From JAJPHF01 sp035293805 (GTDB taxonomy: Bacteria > Chloroflexota > UBA6077 > JAJPHF01), in contig DATGMD010000018.1 of assembly GCA_035293805.1 (NCBI GenBank), positions 196,926 to 260,925 of the forward strand: a DNA stretch of 64,000 bases. Direction: 5' to 3'. This document shows, piece after piece, positions 8,134 to 16,940 of this stretch. Position numbers and translations under genes: made by a program. Each line of letters begins with the position of its first letter. Positions within the stretch are counted from its first letter, which is position 1. The notes under the pieces are model-generated. The model worked only from the letters and a program-made list of their open reading frames with translations, searched no databases and had not been told where the DNA came from.

Positions 8134-8166
8134 AAAGGGGGCTGAGCGCATTGCTCAGCCCCCTTT
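8134..8166. terminator. 14-bp hairpin terminator candidate
   Basis: AAAGGGGGCTGAGC at 8134-8147 pairs with GCTCAGCCCCCTTT at 8153-8166 around a 5-nt loop. The A-run before and T-run after the GC stem suit a terminator usable from both sides. Confidence 0.65.
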
Positions 8167-8319
8167 CGGTACCCGGGCCACGACTTCGGTGCAGGCTCGG
8201 CCTTGGACCCGCCGTCCTCATGTGAGGGACACAGCGCGGTAAGAATTACCACCTCTTTCCCCCCTCTGACTTCGGGTGTGACGCCATCCGTGTAGCCTGT
8301 CCCGTGCCTGCACGGCGTG

Positions 8320-8348
8320 TTGACAGCGAGCAGGGGTTCGCCTACGAT
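8320..8348 (+). promoter_or_regulatory. promoter of the Rieske/epimerase/SBP operon
   Basis: TTGACA at 8320-8325, a 17-nt spacer and TACGAT at 8343-8348 form a good sigma-70 promoter. The ribosome binding site CAGGAGTGGAG and the ATG at 8376 follow at suitable distances. Confidence 0.75.
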
Positions 8349-8375
8349 GACTCTCACCGTCAGGAGTGGAGTCGT

Positions 8376-9515
8376 ATGCAACCAGCGCCGCCCGCCGCTC
8401 CCACGAATCGCTCGGCCTTGCAGCTCTGGCCGCGCTACGCCGCCGCCGAGCTAGGGCTGCGCAATTACTGGTACCCAGTGGCGTGGTCGAGCGCCGTTGG
8501 CCGCAAGCCGCTCGCCATCAAGCTCTGCGGTGAGTCGATCATGCTCATCCGCGAGCGCGGCACGGTGTACGGCTTGGCCGACCAGTGCCCGCACCGGGGC
8601 ATCCCGCTCTCGGTGGGGCGGCAGGACTTTCCCGGGACGTGGGCGTGCCGCTACCACGGCTGGACGTTCGAGCTGGCGTCGGGGGTGCTCCAGGCGGCGC
8701 TGACGGACGGGCCGGACTCGCCACTCCGCGGCAAGGTGTGCGTGAGGACCTACCCGGTGGAGGAGCGCGCGGGGCTCGTCTGGGTGTACGTGGGCGAGCT
8801 GGCCCCGCCGCCGGTAGAGGCCGACATCCCAGCCGAGTTTCTGCAGCCCGACGTGACGATCGTGGGACGGATCACGGTGCAGCCCGGCAACTGGCGCTAC
8901 GCCTGCGAGAACGGCTACGACGCCGGCCATGCCGCCTACCTGCACCGCTACGGCACGCCCGAGACGTTCTTCCGCGACGGCGCGGGCTGGCGCCACGTGA
9001 AGCCGTACGAGGACGAGAACGGCATCCTCGTGCGTGAGGTGGTGGGCGGCGGACAGCGGGGCGAGTACCCGGGGCTCGGGGAATGGCCGCGGCGGGCCTG
9101 GTGGAAGCGGCCGGGGGGCGGCGGCGCCACGACGATCCAGCTGCCCGGCATTCTGCGCATCAAGCTACCGCAGCACGCGCACGCCCGCTGGGTATGGTGG
9201 ACGCCGGTCGACAAGGACCACTACCGCATGCTGCAGTTCTTCACGCGCCGCGCGCGGGGGCTGGCGGCGCTCAAGTTTCGGCTGAGCTACGCGCTCTGGC
9301 GCCGGCCGCTGCACCATGTGCTGTTCAACAATCAGGACGTGTGGATGGTGCGGCTGACGCCCGAGAGCGCGCCCGAGCGGCTGTACCGCCCCGACGCGTC
9401 GGTCCTCGCCTGGCGCAAGCTGTGCGAGCATGCGCGCGGCGCACCGCCACCCAGCGTGGAGCTAGCGGTGGAGCCGGCGCCCGACGCGGCGCCGGCGCGC
9501 GAGGTGGTGACGTGA
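8376..9515 (+). CDS. Rieske non-heme iron oxygenase, alpha subunit type
   Basis: The start at 8376 is chosen because a promoter and AGGAGTGGAG precede it; longer in-frame starts would lie inside the promoter. The 379-residue protein has a Rieske [2Fe-2S] centre (C71, H73, C91, H94, in 'CPHRGIPL' and 'CRYHGW'). It also has a mononuclear-iron motif NxxDxxHxxxxH in 'ENGYDAGHAAYLH'. Such enzymes hydroxylate or demethylate aromatic or hydrophobic substrates using a separate reductase; none is encoded nearby. It overlaps the following epimerase gene by four bases (GTGA). The Rieske segment is almost identical in DNA to that of the oxygenase on the opposite strand at 11545-12681. Confidence 0.9.
   Translation: MQPAPPAAPTNRSALQLWPRYAAAELGLRNYWYPVAWSSAVGRKPLAIKLCGESIMLIRERGTVYGLADQCPHRGIPLSVGRQDFPGTWACRYHGWTFELASGVLQAALTDGPDSPLRGKVCVRTYPVEERAGLVWVYVGELAPPPVEADIPAEFLQPDVTIVGRITVQPGNWRYACENGYDAGHAAYLHRYGTPETFFRDGAGWRHVKPYEDENGILVREVVGGGQRGEYPGLGEWPRRAWWKRPGGGGATTIQLPGILRIKLPQHAHARWVWWTPVDKDHYRMLQFFTRRARGLAALKFRLSYALWRRPLHHVLFNNQDVWMVRLTPESAPERLYRPDASVLAWRKLCEHARGAPPPSVELAVEPAPDAAPAREVVT
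8575..8722 (+). repeat. 148-nt segment shared with the second Rieske gene (inverted copy)
   Basis: By direct comparison, this stretch differs at only two third-codon positions from the reverse complement of 12338-12485. Flanking coding sequence is clearly more diverged. It covers the Rieske cluster-binding region. Confidence 0.85.
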
Positions 9516-10411
9516 CCGGCGCGGTGGAGCGGCCACTGAAGGTCGTCGTGACGGGCGGGCTGGGCAAGCTGGGCCGCTGGGTGGTGGCAGAGCTGCTCGA
9601 CACCAGCGGCGGGCGGCCGGCCCATATAGTGACCGTGTTCGACCGCGTGCCAGGGCCTGAGGACCAACGGGTGCGCTACCTGGCGGGCGACGTGCAGGAC
9701 CTCGGGCAGGTGGTGGGAGCGCTCGCCGGCGCCGATGCTGTGATCCATCTGGCGGCGGTGCCTCGGCCCGGCCTCACCACCGACGACGTGACCTTCCGCA
9801 CGAACGTGATGGGCGCCTTCAACGTCCACGAGGCTGCCTATCGCCTCGGCGTCAAGCGCGTGGTGTCGGCGAGCAGCCAGGCGATTCTCGGCTGGGATTA
9901 CCGCGAGCGCGACTTCGTGCCCGCGTACTTGCCGCTCGACGAAGACCACCCCGTGCAGCCCCAGGACGCCTACGGGCTGTCCAAGGAAGTAACCGAGGCG
10001 ATCGCGCGCTCCTACGCGCGCAAAGGGCTCGAGACGGTGGTGCTGCGGCCGAACCGGATCATGACGCCGGAGGAGATCGCGGCGATGGCGGCGGAGGGCG
10101 GCCGCGCCCCGAACGGCTTCCGCATGTACAGCTACGTGGACGTGCGCGACTGCGCCGCGGCGTTTCGGCTGGCGATCGAGCGGCCGGTCCCGGGCCACAC
10201 GGTGCTCTTCGTGGTGGCCGACGACAGCTGCGTGGCCCGGCCGCTCGCCGAGGTACTGCCCGCGCAGATGCCGGCGATTGGCGACCTGGCGCGCGCGCTG
10301 ACGGGTACGCGCGCGGCGATCTTGAATCGCCGCGCGAAGGAGGTGCTGGGCTGGCGGCCGTCGGGCTCGTGGCGGGATGCCGGGCGCGGGGACGAGGAGC
10401 GGGCGCCGTGA
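9512..10411 (+). CDS. NAD-dependent epimerase/dehydratase family protein
   Basis: The GTG at 9512 overlaps the TGA of the Rieske gene and gives 299 residues. The Rossmann motif 'VVVTGGLGKLGRWV' is near the N-terminus and the extended-SDR catalytic pair is visible as 'DAYGLSKEV' (Tyr and Lys), with a Ser-rich segment 'VVSASSQ' before it. The family acts on nucleotide sugars or on sterol-like and lactone substrates. Between an oxygenase and a binding protein, oxidation of an alcohol produced by the oxygenase is a plausible role, but this is inference. It overlaps the next gene by four bases (GTGA at 10408-10411), so all three are one operon. Confidence 0.85.
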   Translation: MTGAVERPLKVVVTGGLGKLGRWVVAELLDTSGGRPAHIVTVFDRVPGPEDQRVRYLAGDVQDLGQVVGALAGADAVIHLAAVPRPGLTTDDVTFRTNVMGAFNVHEAAYRLGVKRVVSASSQAILGWDYRERDFVPAYLPLDEDHPVQPQDAYGLSKEVTEAIARSYARKGLETVVLRPNRIMTPEEIAAMAAEGGRAPNGFRMYSYVDVRDCAAAFRLAIERPVPGHTVLFVVADDSCVARPLAEVLPAQMPAIGDLARALTGTRAAILNRRAKEVLGWRPSGSWRDAGRGDEERAP

Positions 10412-11481
10412 GGCGAGCGATGGGCGTGGTCCTGGGCGGGCTGCTGCTCGGGGGCGCGTGCGCGGGCAGCCCCGCGCGCGCCCCGGCGCCGCCCGCCCCC
10501 GCGGCCGCGGCGCCAACGGTCGCGCCGGCTGCCGCGACGGCCACGCCGCCCGCCCTGACGCACCTGACGATAGTCTTCGGCACGACGAGCGCTCAGAACA
10601 GCCCGTTCCAGCTGGCCGCGGATCAGGGGCTGTTCACCGCGAACGGGTTGGCGATCGAGATGGCGCACGCGCCCGGCAACGCGGGGCCGGCGGCGCTGCT
10701 GTCGGGGCAAGCGCCCGTGCTCGCGACCGGCTGCGTCGAGCTGGTGAACGCCGCCGCGGGCGGAGCCGACGTCGTGCTGTGGCTACAGACCACGAACCGG
10801 CTGCAGTACATGCTCGCGGGTGGCCAGAGCGTCGCGACGGCCGCCGACGTGCGCGGCAAGCGGCTCGGCATCAGCCGCGTGGGCGCCGACTCGCACGTCG
10901 CGACGAAGTTCATCCTGAGCTACCTGGGGCTCGATCCAGACCAGGATGCGACCTACGTGCAGGTCGGCAACACGCCCGACCGCGTGGCGGCCCTGCTCAG
11001 CGGCAGCGTGGACGCGACGATCCTCAGCAGCGACGAGGCCTCGCTGATGGCGAACGTGCCGGGCATGCGGATCCTCGTCGACATGACGCGGGAGGAGATG
11101 CCGTACTGTGCGACGAGCCTCATGACCACGCGGTCGTACGTGCGCGAGAACCCGGACGTGATCCGCCGGCTGACGCGCGCGTTCGTGGAGGCGACGGCGC
11201 GCTACAAGCAGAACAAGGCCGAGGGGATGGCCGCCGTCGCGGGGTTCCTGAACGAGAGCGACCCGGCGAAGGTGGAGCACGTCTGGGAGACGTGGCAGCG
11301 GCTGTTCCTGGCGAAGCCCTATCCCGACCAGCGCGGCATCCAGTTCATCATCGACCAGGTTGCGCAGAGCGACCCGCGCGTCGGCGCGCTCACACCCGAG
11401 CAGATCAGCGACGCGACCTGGGTGCGCGAGCTCGACGAGAGCGGCTTCATCGACCAGCTCTACCACGCGCCGGCACAGTAG
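10408..11481 (+). CDS. NMT1/THI5-like substrate-binding lipoprotein
   Basis: The start is the GTG at 10408, overlapping the previous stop; an ATG follows four codons later. The product has a lipoprotein signal with lipobox 'LLGGAC', an Ala/Pro-rich spacer and a type-2 periplasmic-binding fold of the NMT1/THI5 kind. Family features include 'GLFTANGLAIEM', 'VRGKRLGISRVGADSHVATK' and 'SLMTTRSYVRENPDVIRRLT'. Such proteins deliver small organic nutrients to an ABC permease at the outer face of the membrane. No permease or ATPase gene is present. Its place at the end of the oxygenase operon suggests it captures the oxygenase substrate. Confidence 0.85.
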   Translation: MRRAMGVVLGGLLLGGACAGSPARAPAPPAPAAAAPTVAPAAATATPPALTHLTIVFGTTSAQNSPFQLAADQGLFTANGLAIEMAHAPGNAGPAALLSGQAPVLATGCVELVNAAAGGADVVLWLQTTNRLQYMLAGGQSVATAADVRGKRLGISRVGADSHVATKFILSYLGLDPDQDATYVQVGNTPDRVAALLSGSVDATILSSDEASLMANVPGMRILVDMTREEMPYCATSLMTTRSYVRENPDVIRRLTRAFVEATARYKQNKAEGMAAVAGFLNESDPAKVEHVWETWQRLFLAKPYPDQRGIQFIIDQVAQSDPRVGALTPEQISDATWVRELDESGFIDQLYHAPAQ

Positions 11482-11544
11482 GCGTGCGCCGCCGCGAACG
11501 CTAAGCCTCGCCCCTGCCCGCCTGCCGAGGCGGCCGCGAGCCGG

Positions 11545-12681
11545 TTAGCGCTCGGCGGCGACCGGCACCGGCGCGGGCGCGGCCACCGGTGGGCGCGCGG
11601 CCGGCGGCGGGGGGGCGAAGTCGCGGGCCTGCTCGCAGAGCTTGCGCCACGCGGTGATGGAGACGTCCGGGCGGTACAGGCGCTCGGGTGCGGTCTCGGG
11701 CATGAGGCGCACCATCCAGGCGTCCTGGTTGTTGAACTGGACGAGCTGCACCCAGCGGTAGTTGGTCCAGAAGTAGACGTGGGCCTTCAAGGCGGCCAGG
11801 CCGCGGGCGCGCGTCACGTAGAACTGCACGTAGCGATGCTGGTCCCGGCCCAGCGGCACGTACCAGGCGATCTTCCACTCCTGCTTGCCGATGTAGTGGT
11901 TGCGCAGGATGCCGGGGAGCCGCATGGAGATGTGGGAGCCCCGGCTGGGGCGATGCCAGAAGCGCTGCCGGGGCCAGCGCCCCAGGCCCGGGTACTCGTC
12001 GCTGTAGCTCACGGTCTGCGTCTCGCGCTTGACCCAGCCGTCGGCGTCCTGCTCGATCTTGATCGTGGACCAGCCCGGCATGCGGCGGAAGACGGTCGCC
12101 AGGGCGCCGTGGCGGTGCAGGTACTTGGCGTGGCCCTCGTCGATGGCGTTCTCGCAGGCATAGCGCCAGTTCCCCTGCTGGACGCTGATGCGGCCGAGGA
12201 CGACCGCATCGGGGTGCAGCATCTCGGCGGGGAGATCGGCGGCGAGAGGGGGCGGCGGGTTCTGCCCCATGTAGATCCAGACGACGCCCAGCCGCTCCTC
12301 GACCGGGTAGGTCTTCACGCGCACCTTGCCGCAGAGCGGCGAGTCCGGCCCGTCCGTCAGCGCCGCCTGGAGCACCCCCGACGCCAGCTCGAACGTCCAG
12401 CCGTGGTAGCGGCACGCCCACGTCCCCGGGAAGTCCTGCCGCCCCACCGAGAGCGGGATGCCCCGGTGCGGGCACTGGTCGGCCAGCGCGTAGACGCGCC
12501 CCCCTCTACGCAGCAGCATTACCTGCTGGTCGAGCAGGCGCAGCGAGACGGGCTTCCGCTTGACGGCGGCTGACCACGTCGCGGGGTACCAGTACTCGCG
12601 CAGCCCCGTGGCGATCGCGTCGTAGTGCGGCCAGTTGCTCGTGCGTGGGCGCGCGCCGCCCGGCTCCGTAACGCTTTGCAT
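11545..12681 (-). CDS. Rieske non-heme iron oxygenase, second copy
   Basis: The 378-residue protein is paralogous to the oxygenase at 8376-9515 and is coded on the opposite strand. The Rieske ligands are C70, H72, C90 and H93, and the iron-site motif is 'ENAIDEGHAKYLH'. The Rieske region is identical to the paralogue for about 45 residues, while the catalytic domain has drifted, which suggests a different substrate. It starts 11 nt after a substrate-binding lipoprotein gene, so the pair is likely co-transcribed. No dedicated reductase is seen. The C-terminal tail is Ala/Pro/Val-rich and probably disordered. Confidence 0.9.
   Translation of the reverse strand: MQSVTEPGGARPRTSNWPHYDAIATGLREYWYPATWSAAVKRKPVSLRLLDQQVMLLRRGGRVYALADQCPHRGIPLSVGRQDFPGTWACRYHGWTFELASGVLQAALTDGPDSPLCGKVRVKTYPVEERLGVVWIYMGQNPPPPLAADLPAEMLHPDAVVLGRISVQQGNWRYACENAIDEGHAKYLHRHGALATVFRRMPGWSTIKIEQDADGWVKRETQTVSYSDEYPGLGRWPRQRFWHRPSRGSHISMRLPGILRNHYIGKQEWKIAWYVPLGRDQHRYVQFYVTRARGLAALKAHVYFWTNYRWVQLVQFNNQDAWMVRLMPETAPERLYRPDVSITAWRKLCEQARDFAPPPPAARPPVAAPAPVPVAAER
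12338..12485 (-). repeat. inverted copy of the 148-nt Rieske segment
   Basis: This is the reverse-complement partner of 8575-8722, with two mismatches. Confidence 0.85.
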
Positions 12682-12692
12682 GAGTACGCCTC

Positions 12693-13766
12693 TCAGTGAA
12701 CGCCAAGCTCGGCGGCGACTTCCCGCGCCAGGCGCAGGTCGTATGCCTGAGCCTCGTCCACAGGGGTGGTAACCTCGGCAACCTGCTTCATGATCTCGAT
12801 GCTCTGCTGCAGCGCGGGCGAGTCGGCGACACCGGCACTGGTCCAGGTGGGGAGGGCTAGGTCGTAGGTCGCCGCGGCGTCGGCGGCGTCGATACCGGTG
12901 AAGTCGGCCACCGTGGCGATCGCGTCGGCCCGATTCGCTCGCATATCGACGAGTCCCCGCAACGATGCCCGCAGCATCCGCCGCACGATAGGAGCGTTGT
13001 CCTGCAGGTACTCATCGCTCGTGGCGAGGCCCTCGGTAGTCAGGAGCACGCCCTCGTCGGCGGAACCGAAAAGCTGGCGCAGGCCGGCCTGCGCGGCCAG
13101 CAGGTTGCCGGGCGCCACGAGGAAGGCGGCGTCGACGGCGCCGGACTCCAGCGCCGGTAGCCGCTGGGGTGAGGCGACGTTGAGATAGGAGACATCGTCC
13201 GCCCCGAGGCCGTACCGCTCCAGGATCAGCTTGGCGACGATGGTCAGCGAGCTGCCGGCGCTGCTCACGCCGACGACCTTGCCCCGCAGGTCGCCGACGC
13301 TCGTGATGCTGGGCTTCGCGAACATCCACCAGAGCGGCCGGTCGGCGCTCACGAAAACGACCTTGACGGGCACGCCGCGCACCGCCGCGGCCATCGCGCT
13401 GCCGACCGACGTCGAGAACTGGACGTGGCCCGACGCGAGGAGCTGGACGCCGACCGAAGCGTCGCCGTTCTGCAGCGTGACGTCGAGCCCTTCTTGTTCA
13501 TAGAAGCCCTTGTCGATGGCATGGCGAATGATCGCGGTCGTCACGGTGTTGTCGAAGTTGTGGACCGTGAGGGCCACGCGGGGGGCCGGGGGCATCGGGC
13601 TCGCCGGCTCTCGCGCCACGGGGGCCGCGGTGGCTGGCTCCGGCGCGGCCGGCTCGGCCCGAGCGGGCGCGGGACCGCTCGCCGGGCTCCCTGGCGGTGG
13701 CTGGCACGCCGCGAAGCCCAGACAGATGAGTACGCCGAACAGGGCCCAGGCCGCGCCTTTAGTCAT
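12693..13766 (-). CDS. NMT1/THI5-like substrate-binding lipoprotein
   Basis: The likely start is the ATG at 13766, giving a signal 'MTKGAAWALFGVLICLGFAA' followed by the lipobox cysteine. An ATG at 13775 and a GTG at 13769 are alternatives, and GGAGG lies 2 to 11 nt away from these. After an Ala/Pro/Glu spacer comes an NMT1-type binding domain with 'DKGFYEQEGLDVTLQNGDAS' and 'VGDLRGKVVGVSSAGSSLT'. It precedes the second Rieske gene by 11 nt. This repeats the oxygenase-plus-binding-protein pairing of the 8.4-11.5 kb operon, with gene order reversed. No permease accompanies it. Confidence 0.83.
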   Translation of the reverse strand: MTKGAAWALFGVLICLGFAACQPPPGSPASGPAPARAEPAAPEPATAAPVAREPASPMPPAPRVALTVHNFDNTVTTAIIRHAIDKGFYEQEGLDVTLQNGDASVGVQLLASGHVQFSTSVGSAMAAAVRGVPVKVVFVSADRPLWWMFAKPSITSVGDLRGKVVGVSSAGSSLTIVAKLILERYGLGADDVSYLNVASPQRLPALESGAVDAAFLVAPGNLLAAQAGLRQLFGSADEGVLLTTEGLATSDEYLQDNAPIVRRMLRASLRGLVDMRANRADAIATVADFTGIDAADAAATYDLALPTWTSAGVADSPALQQSIEIMKQVAEVTTPVDEAQAYDLRLAREVAAELGVH

Positions 13767-13910
13767 CACGCGCATCGCCTCCGCTGGACGCCCCGGGCTC
13801 ATCGTACCCCCGGCGGCGCCCCGGGGCAACCGGAGGAATTCTCGGCGGCCGGCCGTGGGGAATTGGCGCCGAGGTGACAAGCCCGGCGTCCGCGCCATCC
13901 GCACCTTCGC

Positions 13911-14687
13911 TCAGCGCGTCTCCTTGCCAGATGGTTGGCTCTCGGTAAGCTGACGGCGCACCGACTCGACGAGGCCGCGCATGCGCTCGTGGTGCGACCC
14001 CTTCCAGTACACCCTGCCGCAGCCCGCACACTGCTGGAACTCGTCATAGTATTGCCGCGTCTTCGGCAGCAACCGGTCCACGACGCGGTCCTTGGCCACG
14101 GGTTCTAGCAGCCCGTTGCAGCGCATGCACCGCCGGAACGGCGTGATCGCCCCCGCTAGGTCGAACCGCCGTAGGACCTCCACTGCCTGGCGTAGCGGGG
14201 CCGTCTCCCACACGTAGTAGCCGTGCGTTACGAGCCGGTGCTTCAGCACGCCACGATCCCGCGTCAGCAGGATTCGGTGCTCCTGGTGCGAGATCTGGAC
14301 GAGGAGCGGATCAGGGTAGTCATTGCGGTAGAGCGTGTCAAAGCCGAGCAGCCGCAGGTATCCCGCCAGTTTGCCGAGGTGCGTGTCCAGCACGAAGCGG
14401 GGCTCCCGGAGCGGCTGGGGCCGGACCCGCAGCAGGGGCGTGATGTCGAGCGACTCGAACACCGGATAGACGCTGATGCGGTCGCCGTCCTGCACCCGGT
14501 AGGAGAAATCGACCGACTCGCCGTTCACGAGGACCAGGTCCACCTCCGTGTGCGGCACGCCGAGCGACTCGATCAGATCTTTGACGGAGACGTGGTCTCG
14601 CACAGCATGGGCAAAGGCTATCTGCCGCCGGCTAGCTGGCAGGAAGTCGCCCAGCTCGGCGTAGAACCGGATCGATACGGCCGGCAT
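13911..14687 (-). CDS. Mut7-C family protein with ubiquitin-like N-terminus
   Basis: The protein joins an N-terminal MoaD/ThiS-like beta-grasp domain ('MPAVSIRFYAELGDFLP' through 'DGDRISVYPVFESLD') to a PIN-like Mut7-C domain ('FVLDTHLGKLAGYLRLLGFD', 'LLTRDRGVLKHR'). A zinc ribbon formed by 'CMRCNG' and 'CAGCGRVYWKGSHHERM' ends it. Mut7-C proteins are predicted RNases. An in-frame ATG at 14729 would add 14 residues; neither start has a strong ribosome binding site. The neighbours are unrelated catabolic genes. Length and metal ligands are normal for the family. Confidence 0.85.
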   Translation of the reverse strand: MPAVSIRFYAELGDFLPASRRQIAFAHAVRDHVSVKDLIESLGVPHTEVDLVLVNGESVDFSYRVQDGDRISVYPVFESLDITPLLRVRPQPLREPRFVLDTHLGKLAGYLRLLGFDTLYRNDYPDPLLVQISHQEHRILLTRDRGVLKHRLVTHGYYVWETAPLRQAVEVLRRFDLAGAITPFRRCMRCNGLLEPVAKDRVVDRLLPKTRQYYDEFQQCAGCGRVYWKGSHHERMRGLVESVRRQLTESQPSGKETR

Positions 14688-14813
14688 TTGGCTTGGTCCG
14701 TGTATAGCTGAGACTTCAGGCTGCCCCATCGGTCGCCGATACCCTGGAGCAAGTCGGAGGCCGGGCTGCCACGGGGCGCCTCGCCTCCAGTGGTGATGAA
14801 GGGTGCCGAGACT

Positions 14814-15767
14814 CTAAGACGACTGAACCGGCGTCGGCAGCCGGAACAGAGCGATCGCGTTCTCGCCCAGGATGGCCGCGCGCTCGGCATCGGGCAGGTT
14901 CAGCGCTTCCACGTCGGCGACGCACCTCGTCAGCGGGAAGGGCAGCGGCGGCGTGTCGCTGCCGAGCATCACCTTGTCGGCGCCGTAGGTGTCGACGACC
15001 GCCCGCAGCGCTGGCATCCAGAACAGTACGGTGTCCACCCAGATGCGGCGGACGATCGCGCTCGGCGGCGCGGTAAGCGTCCCTGGCTTCAGGCCGATGT
15101 TCGGGTCATCGCGGATCTCCCAGCTGTACTCCAGGCGGCCGAGCAGGGAGGGCAGGGCGCCGCCGCCGTGCGAGGCGACGATCTTCAGGCCCGGGTAGCG
15201 GTCGAAGGTGCCGTGCATGATCATGCGCGCGAGGGCGACGGCCGTCTCCACGCCGCGGCCGATCGTGTCGTCCAACCGACAGTCGGGCAGCTGGTCGTGC
15301 GCGAAGGTGGCCCGGGGCGGGTGCAGGTAGATCGGCACGTCGAGCTGGCAGGCGAGCGCCAGGAACTCGTCGGCCTCCGGCGAGTCCAGGTACAGGTCGC
15401 CGTGGCGCGGGCAGACCATCGCGCCGCGCATGTTCAGCTCGGTCACGGCGCGCTCCAGCTCTCGCAGGAAGGGCTCTCCCCCCTGTGGATAGACGGCCGC
15501 TAACGCCGCAAAGCGGTCCGGGTGGCGCGCGACCACCTTGGCCGTAAGGTCGTTGGCGCGGCGGGTCGCCTCGAGCAGCTTGCCCGGGGGCTCGTGCAGG
15601 CCGGACTCGACCAGCCACGGGTTGCTGAGCACGCTGAAGTCCACCGGGCTCGCGTCCTGGGCGCGCAGGAAGTGGTCGAGGTTCGCCTGGAGCCGCTCGG
15701 CCGGGCTCGCGTCAGGCGGGACCGCGAAGCGGGTCAGCATGTGGCTGTGGACGTCGACGATCATCAC
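14814..15767 (-). CDS. amidohydrolase (ACMSD/amidohydrolase-2 type)
   Basis: The 317-residue TIM-barrel metalloenzyme starts with the metal motif 'VDVHSHMLTRF' (HxH). It continues with 'YLHPPRATF', 'IVASHGGGALP' and 'VMLGSDTPPLPF', the four metal-binding strands of the 2-amino-3-carboxymuconate semialdehyde decarboxylase-like group. These enzymes decarboxylate or hydrolyse ring-cleavage products of aromatic compounds. It lies 33 nt downstream of a binding-protein gene on the same strand, suggesting shared transcription. A second, larger enzyme of this superfamily lies at 21252-22418. Substrate cannot be assigned. Confidence 0.85.
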   Translation of the reverse strand: MMIVDVHSHMLTRFAVPPDASPAERLQANLDHFLRAQDASPVDFSVLSNPWLVESGLHEPPGKLLEATRRANDLTAKVVARHPDRFAALAAVYPQGGEPFLRELERAVTELNMRGAMVCPRHGDLYLDSPEADEFLALACQLDVPIYLHPPRATFAHDQLPDCRLDDTIGRGVETAVALARMIMHGTFDRYPGLKIVASHGGGALPSLLGRLEYSWEIRDDPNIGLKPGTLTAPPSAIVRRIWVDTVLFWMPALRAVVDTYGADKVMLGSDTPPLPFPLTRCVADVEALNLPDAERAAILGENAIALFRLPTPVQSS

Positions 15768-15800
15768 CTCTCCTCGCCGTGCCTTCGAGACTACGCTGCG

Positions 15801-16772
15801 TCAGCGATACGGCCCAAGCTGTTCTAGGGCGCGGTCCACGAAGGACATGTCTACCATGGCCGCCATGTCCGGCCGGCCGTCGATCAACCCGTGTTCCGCC
15901 CACAGGTCGGCGTCGTGCTGCATGCTCGTCACGTCGACCCGGCCGTCCGGACTCACGCCCAGGGGGCTCATGCGCTCCACGACGCGGCGGGGCTCGCCCG
16001 AGTGGCGCACGAGTAGGTCGATCATCTCCTCGCGCCCCTCGCCCTTGACGATGGCGTCCAGGTAGTCTCGTCCCGCGCGGATCCAGCCCGTGACGAAACC
16101 CTGCACGGCTTCCGGGTGTTGCTCGGCGAAGGCGCGCTTCACGATGCAGCTGCGGCCCTGGCGCGGCGCCACTTCCCAGGCCTCTTTCCAGCGCGCCAGC
16201 CAGCCCGCGTCCTCACCCTCGATCACCTTCCGCGGGCGCGGCGCATTAATGATGTCGACGACGCCGTTCTTGAGGTCCTCGTGCGCTTGACTGTGCCTGG
16301 CGTTGACCAGCGTCACGTCGCCCAGCGTGAGGCCCGCCCCCTTCAACAGATAGTAGACGTAGATGAAGTCGGGCTCCGGGCGCATCTTGCCCTGACCGAG
16401 GCGGTCAGAGCCGCCGGTCTCCACGCCGATCCGCTTGCCGCGCACGCTGGCCAGGTCGTCGGTCAGCTCCCCGCGATCGATCATCTCGCGGCGGGTGCAC
16501 AGCGGCGTCAGGCCGCGCCCGTCGCGCCACTGCTCCTGGCTGGCGATCGCGACCACGTCCACCCCGGCCACCGCCCGCCGCGCGAGATCGCCCACGCTCG
16601 AGCACTCCAGGTCGATCGGATCGTCGGCCGCGCCGATCCGCACGTCGCTGATCACCACCTCGACGTCCACGCCGGCGTCGGCGAAGTAGCCGCGCTCTAG
16701 GCCGATCCAAAGGGGGCCAAACATGATGCGGGCGGGGTCGCCCGAAAAGACGCCAAAGCGCAGACGGTCCAC
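15801..16772 (-). CDS. NMT1-like substrate-binding protein without a signal peptide
   Basis: The start is the GTG at 16772, because GAAGGAGG lies seven nucleotides upstream. The resulting 323-residue product begins 'MDRLRFGVFSGDPARIMFGP' and has no signal peptide or lipobox, unlike the other binding proteins here. The fold is NMT1/THI5-like: 'GLERGYFADAGVDVEVVIS', 'SVRGKRIGVETGGSDRLGQG' and 'NARHSQAHEDLKNGVVDIIN'. Either it acts in the cytoplasm, like the eukaryotic THI5 enzyme it resembles in fold, or a signal was lost. It is followed after 28 nt by an amidohydrolase on the same strand. Confidence 0.75.
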   Translation of the reverse strand: MDRLRFGVFSGDPARIMFGPLWIGLERGYFADAGVDVEVVISDVRIGAADDPIDLECSSVGDLARRAVAGVDVVAIASQEQWRDGRGLTPLCTRREMIDRGELTDDLASVRGKRIGVETGGSDRLGQGKMRPEPDFIYVYYLLKGAGLTLGDVTLVNARHSQAHEDLKNGVVDIINAPRPRKVIEGEDAGWLARWKEAWEVAPRQGRSCIVKRAFAEQHPEAVQGFVTGWIRAGRDYLDAIVKGEGREEMIDLLVRHSGEPRRVVERMSPLGVSPDGRVDVTSMQHDADLWAEHGLIDGRPDMAAMVDMSFVDRALEQLGPYR

Positions 16773-16940
16773 GAGGTTGCCTCCTTCGGTGTCTGGCAGG
16801 CTGCCCGGAACTCCACTATCATGGATAGCCCGCCGCACAAGCAACGAAGCGCGGACCCGCGGCCCGGGTGCGCCGCGTCAGCCGCGCGGCTGGCAACGGC
16901 AATTGGCGTAAGCAAGCCCAAAGCGTGCTCGGAGGTAAGC

